DNA of 61,118 nucleotides, taken from positions 1 through 61,118 of the forward strand of contig JAPTJF010000391.1 of the NCBI GenBank assembly GCA_029339195.1, written 5' to 3'. Positions 33,417 through 44,647 of this stretch are shown here, in pieces (the first letter of the stretch is position 1; every line of letters starts with the position of its first letter). The translations under genes and the position numbers were made by a program. Origin of the DNA: Micractinium sp. NFX-FRZ. Taxonomy: Eukaryota > Chlorophyta > Trebouxiophyceae > Chlorellales > Chlorellaceae. The notes beneath the pieces are model-generated. The model was given only the letters and a program-made list of their open reading frames with translations. It did no database searches and had not been told where the DNA came from.

Positions 33417-34003
33417 AAAGGATGGGGGTGGCGTGCTGGCTTTGCACCTGCACCACGGCACCCTCACGAGGCCCTTGCAGGCCGGAGACAGCAAGATGCA
33501 AAGGATGAGGGCGGGAGGGCAGGAGGCAGACTTGTTGGGAGCGCAGGTGAGCGCCCTTGGTTGGGAAGAGATTAAAAGGATGCGGGGTGTGTTGGCATGG
33601 GACCATAAAGGATGCGGGGTGTGTTGGAATTAGAAAGGATGCGGGGGGGTGTTGGCTTGGGCAGTGTAAAGGATGCGGGTGAGATGGGGCAGGACACACC
33701 ACTGCATGTGCAAAGGATGGGGCAGGCAGGAAGGAAGGAAGGATGAGAACGCTTAGCTGTGTGCCAAGGTTCAAAAGGATTGCGGGCTTGACGAGGTGAG
33801 GCAGGCAGGTAGATGTGGCTGCTGCACTGTGTGTGTTGTTAGGATGAGGCCCGGGGTTGCTTGAGGGAAGGGGACAAGTGCACGGGTGTGGGAGGCTGGT
33901 GGGAAAAAGGGGGAACTATGAAGGATGCTGGCCAGGTGCGGTCGAAGGGGTGGATTGAAAAGGATGCTGGCCGTGTTGCTGAAGTCAATTGTAAGGATGC
34001 GCG
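33417..34003 (+). repeat. AAGGATG degenerate repeat field
   Basis: Thirteen or so irregularly spaced copies of (A)AAGGATG, several extended to AAGGATGCGGGGTGTG, in a G/T-rich minus-C background. Spacing ranges from about 28 to 80 bases. The same motif recurs at 60374-60486. Confidence 0.75.
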
Positions 34004-34246
34004 GGCAGTGGAGCCAGCCCGGGGAGGCTTGCACTTGAGTCGTGTGCGAAGAAGATGAGAAGATGAGAAGGGGGGAGGGGGGCATGAGGTCTGTGCCCTT
34101 GAGTTGGGCGGGCAGCGACACCTGGGGTGCCGCTCGATGGCGCGCCTGCCCGAGGCAGGCAGATGAATGGTGGGCAGGTGGGAGGCGGGCAGGCACCACC
34201 TGGGCGGGGCCTGACTGGGGCCCAGCATTCTCTGCGCTGGGCTGCA
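34004..34246. other. bZIP-2 3' flank
   Basis: Short non-coding stretch between the repeat field and the bZIP-2 stop codon. Nothing recognised in it. Confidence 0.4.
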
Positions 34247-34820
34247 TCATGAGCTTGCATCAGGCAGGGGAAGGCCGTGCTCCTCCGCCTGCTCCTCAGT
34301 TTGGCCGTCCAGCAGGTGGCCCGTGATGCAGACTGCGGCGTGGGTGGGGGCAGAGGCAGGGAAGGAGGGAGGGAGGGAGAGCGGGAGGCAGGTCACAGAA
34401 TCATAACGAGTGCCACAGCCTAGGGAGAGGAGAGGAAGGAGGCAGGTCACAGAAGCAGAACAAGCACCGCAGCCTAGGCATGCCAACAGGTTGGCGTTCG
34501 ACCTCACACCCAAGCACGGGTGTGGCGTGGCAGCCAGGCAGCCGGCCCACAGCCCCCTAACCAGCCCGATTCAAATGCACCCCCAGGCGGCTTCACTCAC
34601 CCAGGTCTGGGAAGTGTGGGGCGCTCGTGGCCAGCATTAGGCTGCACTGCCACAGCGTGAGGGACTGCAGGAATGTGAGGAGGAAGGAGACTAGGCACAC
34701 CCAGGCGCGCTGGTACGTGTCTGCCACGTGCTTCAGGTGCGCCCGCAGCTGCTGCTGGCTGCGGGCAGCCGCATGCATGCTGGGGTAGTGCCCGGTGGCA
34801 GCGGCGCCGTCGCCATCGCC

Positions 34821-34853
<33 letters not shown>

Positions 34854-36936
34854 GGATGGGTCATCCTCCCCGCAGTGCCCGCCCCCAGGGCAGTCTGCAA
34901 GCTGCTGCTGTGCTGGCGGGGCGTCAGCGGGCGGGTCGCCTGGGCAGTCTGCCTCCCCGCCAGCGGCCCCAGCCACCTGCAGCAGGGCGCCCGCGGCTTC
35001 TGCCGCCGCCGCCCACTGAGCCTCTTCCGGCGGGCTGCCCGGGCCCTGCATGGCCGCCAGCGCCGCCTGCCAGGAATCCAGGGACAGGCTGCCCAGCCGG
35101 TGGCTGCGTGCTGCCAGCAGCGGGCCCATCGTTGCCACCCAGGCCTTGTGCGCCTTGCGCAGGTCGTCCAGCTGGCCTGGCGTCAGGGTGGGGCGGATCC
35201 TCTCCTGGCAGCGGGACAAGGGGTGTGGGGGAAGCCAGGAGAGGGAGCAAGCCCATTAGGGAAAGGCAACCGAATTGGGGGAGAGGGTTGGGAATGGCGA
35301 GCGGCAGCATGCGGGGGTGGGTCGGGGAGGGAAGAGATGATGGGGGCCTCCGCTGCTCAAGGGAGGAGAGAGGGAGGAGGAAAGGGGAGGAGGGGTGGCC
35401 GACTGAAAGTAAAGGTATGCGGAATGGTAAAAACACTCGAGCAGCAAGGCAAGCGTGCATACAACCAGCTCTGCTCCTGCTTGCCCCAGCTGTGCTCAGG
35501 CAGCGCCCCAGGCACCTGGCTGCCAGGACGGGGCTGGGGCTGCCACCTACCCCGGCCCCTCTATGCCCGCACCCGGCCGGCCGGCATTGCTTACTGCCGC
35601 CTGCTCCCAGGTGCCTGCGGGCGCGCCACCGCTGGTGGCAATCACGCGCATGACTTTCTCGGGCGCCGGCCGGCCCAGGGTGTGGGCGACCAGCAGCTTG
35701 CGCTGCATGGGGGGTGAGGAGGGAGGGGAGTAGGTGGGGATAACTCAGGCGTGTGACACGGGCCATGTGCAGGAGGCCTTGCTGGGAGGGTGTGGCAGCA
35801 TTCTCAGGGTCTGAGCAACTAGCAACGCCCTGTGCAAAGCGGAGAGGGCAACATACCCGGGTGGGGCAGGCAAGAGGGAGCAGGCATGGCAAGCAGCCTA
35901 CAGGATGGGCAGCGCCATGTTCCACGGGCAGAGGCAGCGCGCCATTGGGCAGCTGTGAGACAGAAGCCATTACATGGCGGGCAGGCGTGCAGCGGGCGCA
36001 GCAGGCGCAGCAGGCACTCACCAGGGTGGCACAGTTTTGAAGGGCGAGCAGAGACGGCTGGCGGGCGCCGCTGCCGCTGCCGTTGCCACCGTCGCAATCG
36101 CTGCCTCTACCGTTGCCACTGTCGCAATCGCTGCCGCAATCGCTGCCTTCAGCTGCGGCGCCATCCGAGGATGGTGGCCCTGCCGCCCAGTCCTGCTGCG
36201 CTGCGCCCACCAGCTGCTGCACCTGCGCCTGCAGCTGGCGGCAGTGGTGCAGGAAGTCTTGGGGGCTGGCGTCCAGCAGGGGGTGCCAGCTGGCGGGCAG
36301 CATGCGCAGCGCCGCCTGCGCCGCTGCCTCCGGGCCGCCGGCCTGCACCACCGATTGCAGCTCAGACACAAACTGCCGCTCGACTGCCTCTGCCTGCTGC
36401 GCTTCCTCTGCGCCTGGCTGGCCCCAGGCACCGCCGGGAGGCGAGTCGGGGGTGAGGGCAGCGGGGCCGGAGATGGGGCCATCCTCCATGGCTGACGCTG
36501 CCAGCTCGCTGCCGCTGGGCAGCGCCGCAGGCAAGGGGCCATCGCTGGTGCCATGCAGCGCCGCGGGCGGCGAGCCAGCAGCAGAGCGGGGCGGGGACCA
36601 GGTGGCTGGGCCGCTGCCGCCAGAGGCTGCCAGTATCTGGGCGTGCAGGTCGCGCTGCACAGCCTGTGTGGCCAGCAGCGCACGCTGCTCCGTGCACAGC
36701 GCCCGCCGCTCTGCTAGCAGCTGCTCACGCTGCGCTTCGCCCGCCGCCAGCTGGGCTGCCGCCTGATCCTGCTGCTCCTTCTGGCGCTGCCGGTAGCGGG
36801 CGGCGGCGATGCGGTTGCGCTCGCGCCGGGACGCCTGCCTGCCAGGCCCCCCCTCCTCACCCACCTCCTCCTTCCCTTCCTCCTCCTCCTCCTCCTCCTC
36901 CTCACCATCGCCTGCCCACCCAGTGCCGTCAGCCAT
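34247..36936 (-). CDS. bZIP transcription factor, copy 2 (start codon uncertain)
   Basis: Exons 36936-36022, 35702-35595, 35204-34601, 34332-34247 chain in phase to 570 residues if translation starts at the ATG at 36936 ([20 protein letters not shown]). Exon architecture equals copy 1, including the identical 108-nt second exon. The basic region is SRRERNRIAAARYRQRQKE (residues ~35-54), followed by the same coiled coil, the helical region, RPTLTPGQLDDLRKAHKAW and the hydrophobic WVCLVSFLLTFLQSLTLW, ending VCITGHLLDGQTEEQ. Upstream of 36936 the frame stays open to a stop at about 37492 and encodes the Gln/Leu-rich N-terminus found in copy 1, but the ATG that starts copy 1 is ACG here. Either translation starts at 36936, at a non-AUG codon, or in an unseen upstream exon. 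Less insertion of low-complexity sequence than copy 1 in the third exon is not seen; it is longer (604 versus 547 nt). Confidence 0.88.
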
Positions 36937-37492
36937 CGCCGCTCCGACGCCCGCTCCCCGCCATCCCGCCGCTGCTGCCCCCTGCCCCAGCCACTGCGGC
37001 TGCGGCAGAGCTCCCCGCCCTGCCACCTGAGGCAGCAGCGCCGGCGGCAGCTGTGCGTGCTGTGGCAGCGGCAGCAGCCCCGGCTGTAGCTGTGCTTGCT
37101 GCGGCAGTGGCAGCTGTAGCAGTGCCGGCTGTAGCTGCGCGAGTTGTGGCAGTGGCAGCGCGGCTGCTGGCGGCTGGTGCTGGAGCTGCACGCCAGGCAG
37201 GGCCAAGCCCACGGGAGTGCCGCTTAAGGCCGCCCCGCCGCCTGCTGCCCCGCCTGCCAGCAGCTGCTGCAACGCAGCCTGCTGCGCCGGGTCTAACGGC
37301 GGCAGCAGAGACTGTGCCGGGGTGGCACAGCCGCTGCCATGAGGGTTGGCGATTGTGGCGTGCCGGGTGGGGATGGCCGGGGACGCTGACCCAGAAGCGG
37401 CGGCGGGGGCGGCGGCAGCCGCCGACCCGGCGGGTTGTGGCGAGGTGGATGATCGCCCGCCGGGGGCGGCCCCCTGCGTGGGACTGCCGCGC
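36937..37492 (-). other. Open frame upstream of bZIP-2, homologous to bZIP-1 N-terminus
   Basis: In frame with bZIP-2 and free of stops, encoding SSTSPQPAGSAAAA and PLDPAQQAALQQLLAGG, counterparts of the first ~140 residues of copy 1. It contains no ATG. It is either the 5' leader after loss of the ancestral start or is translated from a non-AUG codon. Confidence 0.7.
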
Positions 37493-37496
37493 TAGC

Positions 37497-38009
37497 AGCT
37501 AGAGGTCGTGGGTGCGCACGCCCGATGGGGAGGCAGGAAGAGGAGGAGGGCACGGGGAAGGGCCAGCAGGAAGGCCAGAGGCTCCTAAACGATTGCTGGG
37601 TATGATGTGGTTTAATTGGAAACAGAGATTGATCATAAGCATGACAGGGTAGGAATTCCCGGGAAGGTAGCCAACTCAGCGTGGGCTGACGCACTCCTCG
37701 CGCTTCTCACTCTTGTTTGTTGGTCTTTCCGGTTTTCCGGCCTTCTGGTAGTTTTCCGGCGCTGATACGAGGGTGCGCACCAGCCTACAAGACTGACTTC
37801 ACTCTGTACTCTCCCCTATACCCTCGAGAGAGGCTTTTAAGTTTTACAGCCTCCTCAAGTGGCAGCGTTACGCACAGAGCCTCACATCAGCAGCTGAAGT
37901 GCGTAACGCTGCTATCTCGGGACCGCTGGCAGAAGCGGCACCTCCGCCGTCCCGCCAAACCCTCTGGACCAGCCCTCTGCCCCTGCACCCGCACGCAGGC
38001 CCTGCCGCC
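37497..38009 (+). promoter_or_regulatory. GARP gene promoter and leader
   Basis: Intergenic stretch less GC-rich than its surroundings. It contains three copies of TTTCCGG (37726-37732, 37734-37740, 37753-37759), a TATA-like CCCTATACCC near 37814-37823, and a perfect inverted repeat at 37862-37912. Confidence 0.55.
37862..37912. promoter_or_regulatory. Perfect 14-bp inverted repeat upstream of GARP gene
   Basis: GCAGCGTTACGCAC at 37862-37875 is exactly the reverse complement of GTGCGTAACGCTGC at 37899-37912, with a 23-base loop. The right arm ends 97 bases before the ATG, so it is probably in the 5' leader as an RNA hairpin, or is a paired binding site in the promoter. Confidence 0.85.
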
Positions 38010-40283
38010 ATGCGGCGAGGCAGGCTGGAGCTGCAGGAGGCAGAGGAGCAGGAGGAGGAGGAGCTGTGTGACAGCGGCAGCAGCGATACAGACAGCTGCG
38101 GGCAGGGAGGCGACGCGGGTGGTGCGGCAGCGGGCGCGGCGGCTGGTGGAGAGGCGGATGACGAGGGTGAGCGCCCCCCGCAGTGCGTGCTCCCCAAAGG
38201 GTGCATCGGCCTGCCCAGTTGCAGCACAACACTGCACACGTGAGGATGGGCACTTGCTCACTGGCGTTTCTGAGCAGATGAATACAGAACCTTCTCCCCC
38301 CGTCCCCTGCCGGCCCTGCCCTGCCCCTCCCTCACCCGCAGATGAGCTGCCGCTCGACGGCGCCTCCACCGTGCAGCCGACGCGCGGCAAGCGGCGCAGC
38401 ACCCGGCGGGCCCGCCTCAACTGGACGCCTGACCTGCACAGAAGCTTCGAGGCAGCAGTGGAGAAGCTGGGTGAGGCCGTGGGGGTGGCGGTGTCGAGGG
38501 CCGGACTGGGGCGGGCTGGGGCAGCGTGCTCCCCGCGTGCCGCCAAGCTTGCTGCACCACCCCACACACCGGCTGCAGGCAGGCGGCCGCCGGGCAGCTG
38601 GGCGCCTGCGCCGGCATGCTGCGCCGACAATCAAGCCCCAACCCTCACTCCAGCCTCACCTGCTCCCCCTCCCCACCCGCGACACCCCCTCGCCTTCCTC
38701 CTCCCCTCCTTCCCTTGTCCACCCGTCGCCACTGCTCCCCTCCCCCGCCTGCTCCGCAGGTGGCCCCTGGACCGCCACCCCCAAGGCCATCCTAGATGAG
38801 ATGAAGGCCCGGGGGCTGAGCCTCACAAACGTCAAGGCACGTGGGTGGCCCGGTGCTGTCGGCCAGACGGGGAGGGGGCAGAGGTGGCAGGCATGAGGGG
38901 CAGGGTGCGTGCTCTGCTCAGAATGCTGCCCGCCTGGCTCTTTGCCCCCTGGAGACATCCAAGCTGCCCGCTTCTTGAGGCAGCTGCCCAGCGCTGGCTG
39001 GGCCTGTCATCCCTGGGGCCACCCCACCCCAACCCAACCTTTCGGCGCTGCCCCCATGCGCCACCTGCCGTCTGTCGAGGGGAGGCTACGAGTCCAGCGC
39101 CTCTTTGCTCTTGTTCCCGGCCTGCTCAACCCAAAGTCGAGGGTGGAGAAGGTTGGTTTTAGTTGAGAATAACTCCATCCCTGTCCCCTGCCCCTCCCTG
39201 TTTAGAGCCACCTTCAAAAGTACCGCCTCAAGGTGAACAGAGAGAGCAGGGCGGAGCAGCAGCGGGCCGCCAACAGCGGGGCGGTGCTGGCGGCCCTGGG
39301 CGGGGCGGCAGCAGCGGCAGCAGCCGGTTTCCCCATGAGCAGCTACGGCGCTGGAGGCGGGCTGGGAGCGGGAGCGGGACTGGGCAGCTTCAGTGCCGGC
39401 CTGGCGGGCATGGTGCCGCTGACCGCCATCGGAGCAGGTGGGAGGGGGCGGCACCAGGAGGGTGTGAGAGCCGCTCTTGCGTGCGTTGGAGGCAAGTGTG
39501 GTGCAGGCAGAAGGTGGGTAGCATGGGCAGGACTGCTTACCTTGGTCCGTATCACGGCTCACCTTGGCTGTCAAGCCTCACCTCCCCGGGTTCTCACCCT
39601 GCCGCCCCGCCCCCGCAGGCGAGGCCGAGCAGTCGGTGCTGGGCCGCCCGGCAGCCAATGTCGCGGCGCCCCCGCCTGCAGCTGGCCCCCATGCGGCAGC
39701 CATGTCAGCACCCCTGGCCACTGCCGAAGAGCAGCGTGAGCCGCCATTTGCCGATGCCACGCTGGGGGCCCAGGCAGCCACGTGGCGCCGGCGGCAGCAG
39801 CAGGTGCTGGTGGCGCTGGCGGTGACGGAAGCCACCCTGCAGCAGCAGCAGCAGCAGCAGCCAAGCGGCGGCGGCGGCAGTGCGGTGGATCCAGGCGCCT
39901 CGCCCCAGCTGCAGCATGCGCAGCAGGCACAGCAAGCACAGCAGGTGCACCAGCAGCAGCGCCTGCAGCGCCTGCAGCAGGAGCACTACACCTGCCTGCG
40001 CGCGCTGCACCACCTGCACGTGCAGCAGATGCAGCGCCACCTGGCGGCCGCGGAGCGCCTGAAGGGGCCTCAGCAGGCACAGCAGGCACAGCAGGCAGTG
40101 GAGGTAGAGGTGCGCCAGGTGCCGCCGGGAGAGCGCGGCGTGGCGCGGCTGCTGGCACGAGATGTCAAGTCAGAGCCAGCGGAGGAGGCGGAGCAGCAGG
40201 TGGGGGTGCAGGCGACCCCCCCTGCCGCTGCTGGCACGCTGGATGACAGGGAGCACCACCCCACAACGCCTATGAAGGGCTGA
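38010..40283 (+). CDS. GARP (G2-like MYB) transcription factor
   Basis: Five exons chain in phase to 419 residues: 38010-38166, 38342-38470, 38760-38836, 39206-39437, 39619-40283. An acidic Glu/Asp-rich N-terminus precedes the GARP domain (residues 77-128): RLNWTPDLHRSFEAAVEKLG, PWTATPKAILDEMKARGLS and the hallmark SHLQKYR. The hallmark is built across an intron whose donor is GC (AAG|GCACGT at 38836/38837), which the frame demands. After the domain come an Ala/Gly-rich region, then a Gln-rich coiled-coil-like tract (QQVHQQQRLQRLQQE) and a sumoylation-like VKSEP near residue 385. Plant relatives (PHR1, KANADI, ARR-B, GLK families) control phosphate, chloroplast or developmental programmes; I cannot assign a subfamily, and no response-regulator receiver domain is visible. 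Confidence 0.93.
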
Positions 40284-40708
40284 ACCAACAAGATGACGCC
40301 ACACACCTACAAAACATGCTGGGCTGGCTGCTCCCCTCCCCGTTTTTTGCGCAGCCTTCCGTTGCTGGCCCCCAGCCCATCATCATCACACCACCCCCGA
40401 CTGACTCCTGTAGCATGGGACCCTCGACCTGCCCCGTGATGCCTACCTCAACACACGGTACCCCTCTGCACCCACGGTTTTCCCCACGTCAGCCTGCCCT
40501 GCACTCACAATTTTCCTCCAAGCAGCCAAACACACCTCCCCTGCATGTTTCATGTGTTTCGTTTGCTTTTCCAATCAGCCTTCACAACTTCAACCTATCA
40601 CTCAAACCTCTGTACACCCCTTCCTGGTCCCCCCTCCCTGCTGCTGCTTGACCTCGTGCCTCTCACCCTGTACTGTACTGCTCGCAGGCTCCTGTGCCTG
40701 CACTTCTT

Positions 40709-40713
40709 GTAAC
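40709..40713 (+). terminator. TGTAA poly(A)-type signal for GARP gene
   Basis: First plus-strand TGTAA downstream of the GARP stop codon, 426 bases away. Chlorophyte genes commonly use TGTAA for polyadenylation. A second TGTAA lies at 40817-40821. Confidence 0.45.
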
Positions 40714-40800
40714 CTCGAAGTACCACTGGTACCAGCCATGCACAAAGTCAGTGGCGTGAGGGGGCTTTGTCTCTGTTTGTTATCAGTGGCTCGAGGGTGC

Positions 40801-40805
40801 TTACA
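40801..40805 (-). terminator. TGTAA poly(A)-type signal for ADP-ribosylglycohydrolase gene
   Basis: TTACA on the plus strand reads TGTAA on the minus strand, about 53 bases past the stop codon at 40858. Confidence 0.5.
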
Positions 40806-40857
40806 CCAACATGGGATGTAATCGCAAGCAGAGACTTGGCCGCCCCAGCCGCTGCTG

Positions 40858-43800
40858 TCAGCTGTCAGCTTCAAACGCCTGCTCAGCCAGCTTCACGGCC
40901 AGCGCTTGCAGCTCCCGCCCGTTTGTCAGCCCATCTATCAGGCGCTGCGGGATGCCGCAGAGACCCACAAACCCCACCAGAGCGCCTGCAGCAGCGGCGC
41001 CAGCAAGGCAAGGTGGACAGGCAACACGTGATCAACCGAGGGGGGGGGGGATACGGCGGGCGTGCGTTGCTGCCCACACCCACTGCATGCATTCACCCAG
41101 AGCAAAGTTTGAGCACTCACCGGTCAACGCTGCACGCGCCATGTTGTTGCCTCCCTGCATAGAGCGAAAGGGGTGGTGTGAGAAAACACTGAGCAGCAAC
41201 CAGGCGGGCAGGAGCGGGGGCAAGCTTGCCCTTCAGGGCGGGTCAGAGCAGGCAGGCGGGCCAGGGGCAGAGCAGGAGCAGGAGCCAAGGCAGGGGTGGG
41301 GCAAGGCCAGCGCAGGTCAGGAGCCGGGGGGCAGGCCAGGGTGGGGCGGGACAGGGGCGGCACCCCTCACCGAGTTGACGGCGTGCAGCACGGCCTGCTC
41401 AAAGCGCCGCTGGCCGGGCTCCCCCTCGAAGTGGACGGCCAGGTAGTAGGCAGCTGGCAGTAGGAAGTGGATGGAGCAGGCCATGCCGTAGACCAGTCCC
41501 ACCTTGAGGGGAGGGATGCGCACCTCCTGGTCGCGCGCGGCCTGCAGGGGGTGGGTGGGGCGGGGGGCAGCACGTGCGCTGTGATGGGGCAAAAGGCGCG
41601 AGGCACGGCTGGCGGGTGGCAACAGGCGTGGGCCGTGCCTGGCGGGCGGGCAGACGGCTGCCGGCTAGGAGGAGGGCGCCAAAGCAGCTCAGCAGCTCAG
41701 CAGCAGCATGCACGGGCTTGGCAGGCAAGCATGCACCGGGCAGAGCAGCGGCATCGGCAGCAGAGGTGGCAGCAGCAGGCCTGGCGTTCGTGCCCTCCAG
41801 GGCGCCCACACGCACCTGCACCACCCAGCCCACTTGCAGCAGGGCGTCGGGGAAGGGCATGGTGGGGGTGGGGTCTGCTGGCTGCTCCAGGCCCTCGCCC
41901 CGCTCCTCGGCAAGAATGGCGTGCGTGACCTGGTGAGGTGAGGAAGGGGCAGCATAGCGAGCAGGGGAGGAGTCAGCAATTTACATGTGCATAACGGCAG
42001 GCAGGATAGGGCAGACGCCTCCGAACCCAAGCACACAAGCACGGCAGCCGTGCGGGCTGCCACATGGGGCCTTGTGACAAGGCAGATACACAGCCGCCCA
42101 CCCGCACACCACCCACCCACCCACCCACCCACCGGTATTTCCTTCCTCTTGGCCAGCTCCCGCATCTTCATCCCCAGGTCGGCATCAATGGACTCACCCT
42201 GGCAGGAACACAACAGCAACAATGGCACGGGTGGGTAGGTGGGCGGTGGTGCGGTAATCCACCAAGACCCAGCGTTTCCTTCAAGGGCAGAACAGCACAG
42301 GCTGGCTCCCACTGCCGACCACATGCCCGCTGGCCCCTCTTCTGCCACCTGCCTCTGACCCGCATCGCAACCGGCACCACCCAGTTCCTGTTAATAAAAC
42401 CCATTGGCGCGTCACCACCCACCCCGCAGCGCACCACCCACCTGAATCATGGCCGCAACGAGCAGCGCAAAGGACATGCTCTGCCCTGCCACCACCGCAT
42501 CCAAATGGGTGAGCTGCACGTTCTGCATGGACAGGGAGGCCGTGTCGCCCAGGCTGCCGGCGTACCTGCACGCGTTTTAAGGGGGGAGGGAGGAGCGGGG
42601 AGAAAAGGGAGGAGTGGGTGGCGGGGTGGGTCAGGCAGGGCAAGGAAGAGCAGCGCCCAGATTGTGGTGTGGCAGGCACCCCATTGCTGGCCATGCATCA
42701 GCAGCTGCGGCAGCAAGCAGGGCCAGAAGCCTGCGAGACCACGCTGTTGCAGGATGACATCCTGCGGTAACCACGGCACCACGAGCGCCGCTGGCCTCAC
42801 CGCGCTGCCAGCATGACGGCACGGATGGCGGCCTCTGCCGTGTCGCTCCAGCTGCCCAGCCCCTCGTCGCCCCACGCCCGCCCCTCCTTCTGCAAGGCGC
42901 GGCAAGATGGAATGGGAGTGGGCGTGCAGTGACAGCGCAGGCAGCGCTGCCGGTTTCTTTTGCACACCACAGAGCAGCATCAGCCCTGCTCTGTAAGGCC
43001 CTACAGGAGCCTGCACCCCGCCACCCGCTTGCCACTTGTCCCCTGCCCCCCATCCCCCGCCGCCGCGCCACCCCCCCCGCTCTTCTTGTCCCCCCCCGCC
43101 GCACCTTGCGCCCCCGCCACAGGTCGCGCATTGCCACATCCGTGTAGTCGCCCCCGCAGTAGGGGCTGCCGTCCAGGCTGTCCAACAGGGCGTCCAGGCG
43201 GGCGCAGAAGTCGGGCTGGTCGTACCGCCCCCGCTCCACCAGCGAGCGCAGCAGCAGCTTGCACACCTGAGGGGGGAGGGGGGCGGGGGGAGGTGGGGCC
43301 GCAAGCAAGCACCGTTTCAAAGAGCGGCAGGCACTGTTGGGGTGAGCACCAGCCAGCCAGCATGCCCCATCCAGAGCCCACGTGCGCCTGCCTGCCTGCC
43401 TGCCATCTTCCCTCCTCTCATTATCCGCCGCCTGCCTGCATCTCCTCCCCTGTCCCCCCTCCCCCGCCGCCTGCCCACCTGCCCCGTCTGGCTGAGGTCC
43501 CCCGCCTCCAGTCCCTCATGGTACCGCCCCGGCTTGGATTTGACGTACCCATCCACCCACCCATGCTCGTGTCGCAGCACGTCCAGGTCGTAGTACCTTG
43601 GGGGGGGCCGGAAGGGTGGGAGGGCATGGTGGGAGGGAGGCTGCTTCCAGCAGCGCCTGGGCCCGCCTTCACGCAGTCATTCCATTGGAATTATCCTCAA
43701 AGCGTCATGGAAAATGCGTTGCACAGGCTGTGAGGAGGCTCCCTGCGCACATGTGCACCAATGCTGCCGCTCTGGTTGCGGGGTGGGTGCCGCCATGGTA

Positions 43801-44030
43801 CCGTGCGCACACGCTCCCACCCAGTGACAGGACGAGACGGGCGGGCATACATTTGTTCAACGTTCCTCACCGCAACTCACTTCTTCCACAGCAGACAACA
43901 GACGAACAGACGCCCATGCCAGCGCTCACCAGTGTGGCCCAACTCCCAATGCGTCGCCAATGAGAGCACCCAAAACGGCGCCGGCAGCCCGGTCCCGCCT
44001 GGCGGCCAGGTCGCTTGCAGTCTCTGCCAT
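40858..44030 (-). CDS. ADP-ribosylglycohydrolase / J1-crystallin family protein
   Basis: Ten exons chain in phase to 368 residues: 44030-43930, 43596-43479, 43266-43105, 42889-42801, 42565-42442, 42198-42133, 41929-41816, 41541-41371, 41154-41121, 40985-40858. The family start AGAVLGALIGDALGVGPHWY (residues ~15-34) is clear, followed by DGYVKSKPGRYHEGLEAGDL, YTDVAMRDLWRGRK, and AAEAAIRAV-type helices. Typical enzymes end with a GDTD metal-binding motif; here the corresponding C-terminal helix reads NSGGNNMARAALTGALVGF, so the aspartates are replaced by Asn. Reversal of protein ADP-ribosylation with two Mg2+ is the family reaction; with GGNN the activity is uncertain and a J1-crystallin-like or altered substrate role is possible. 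Mostly alpha-helical, soluble; no leader peptide seen. TGTAA signal follows the stop. Confidence 0.9.
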
Positions 44031-44647
44031 GACGGGTGCGCCTCTGGCACGGTGGACAGTCGCCCTGCGGAAGGTGACTGGCGCCCGAAGCGCGCGCCCG
44101 GCCTGGGAGAGAGAGGGGGTGGCGGCCAGGTTGGCGGGGACTTGCTGGAGTGCGCGAGCTTGGAGAGTCCGGTAGATCGAGATCCAGAAGGCAAAGGCAG
44201 CGCAAGTGAATCAGCAAAGGACAGTGGCGGTGCGGGGATGATGCGGGGTTGAGGTGAGCCTGCTGCCGCCGCTGCCAGATGCCCGGGGTGCGCCGCAGCC
44301 TGCGCATGACGACTGGAAATGATCTGAAAGACAGAGAGAACTCTAAGGGTTCCCGTCTAACTACACACATCCTCTTGGGCCATACAGGCGATGGACATGC
44401 GCCCAGCATCGAGCCCACACCGTGCGGCGCCCGCTACTGCTGCTGGCACTCCAACGGGACCCTCCTGGGTGGTTGGCTAGCATTGGCAATGATCTGTGAT
44501 CAAACGTATAAAGGGGCGGGAAACAGTCACACGCTCTTAACCACCAGTTACTTTCCATCCAAGGTTTCCTTTCTCAGCCTCACCCTCAGGCTCTGACCTC
44601 ACCGCACACTTTCTGCTTTTTCCAACCCACTCAACACACCAACAAGG
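44031..44647. promoter_or_regulatory. Divergent intergenic region with TATA-like box
   Basis: Spacer between the ADP-ribosylglycohydrolase and the 44648 gene. A TATAAA at 44507-44512 in a GTATAAAGGGGCGGG context lies 136 bases before the rightward ATG and is the clearest TATA candidate in the window. Confidence 0.6.

Larger units (their letters stand above)
40284..40857. other. Convergent 3' region, GARP / ADP-ribosylglycohydrolase
   Basis: Non-coding, C-rich, lower GC than the genes. TGTAA motifs, the chlorophyte poly(A) signal, occur for both genes (listed separately). Nothing else seen. Confidence 0.6.
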
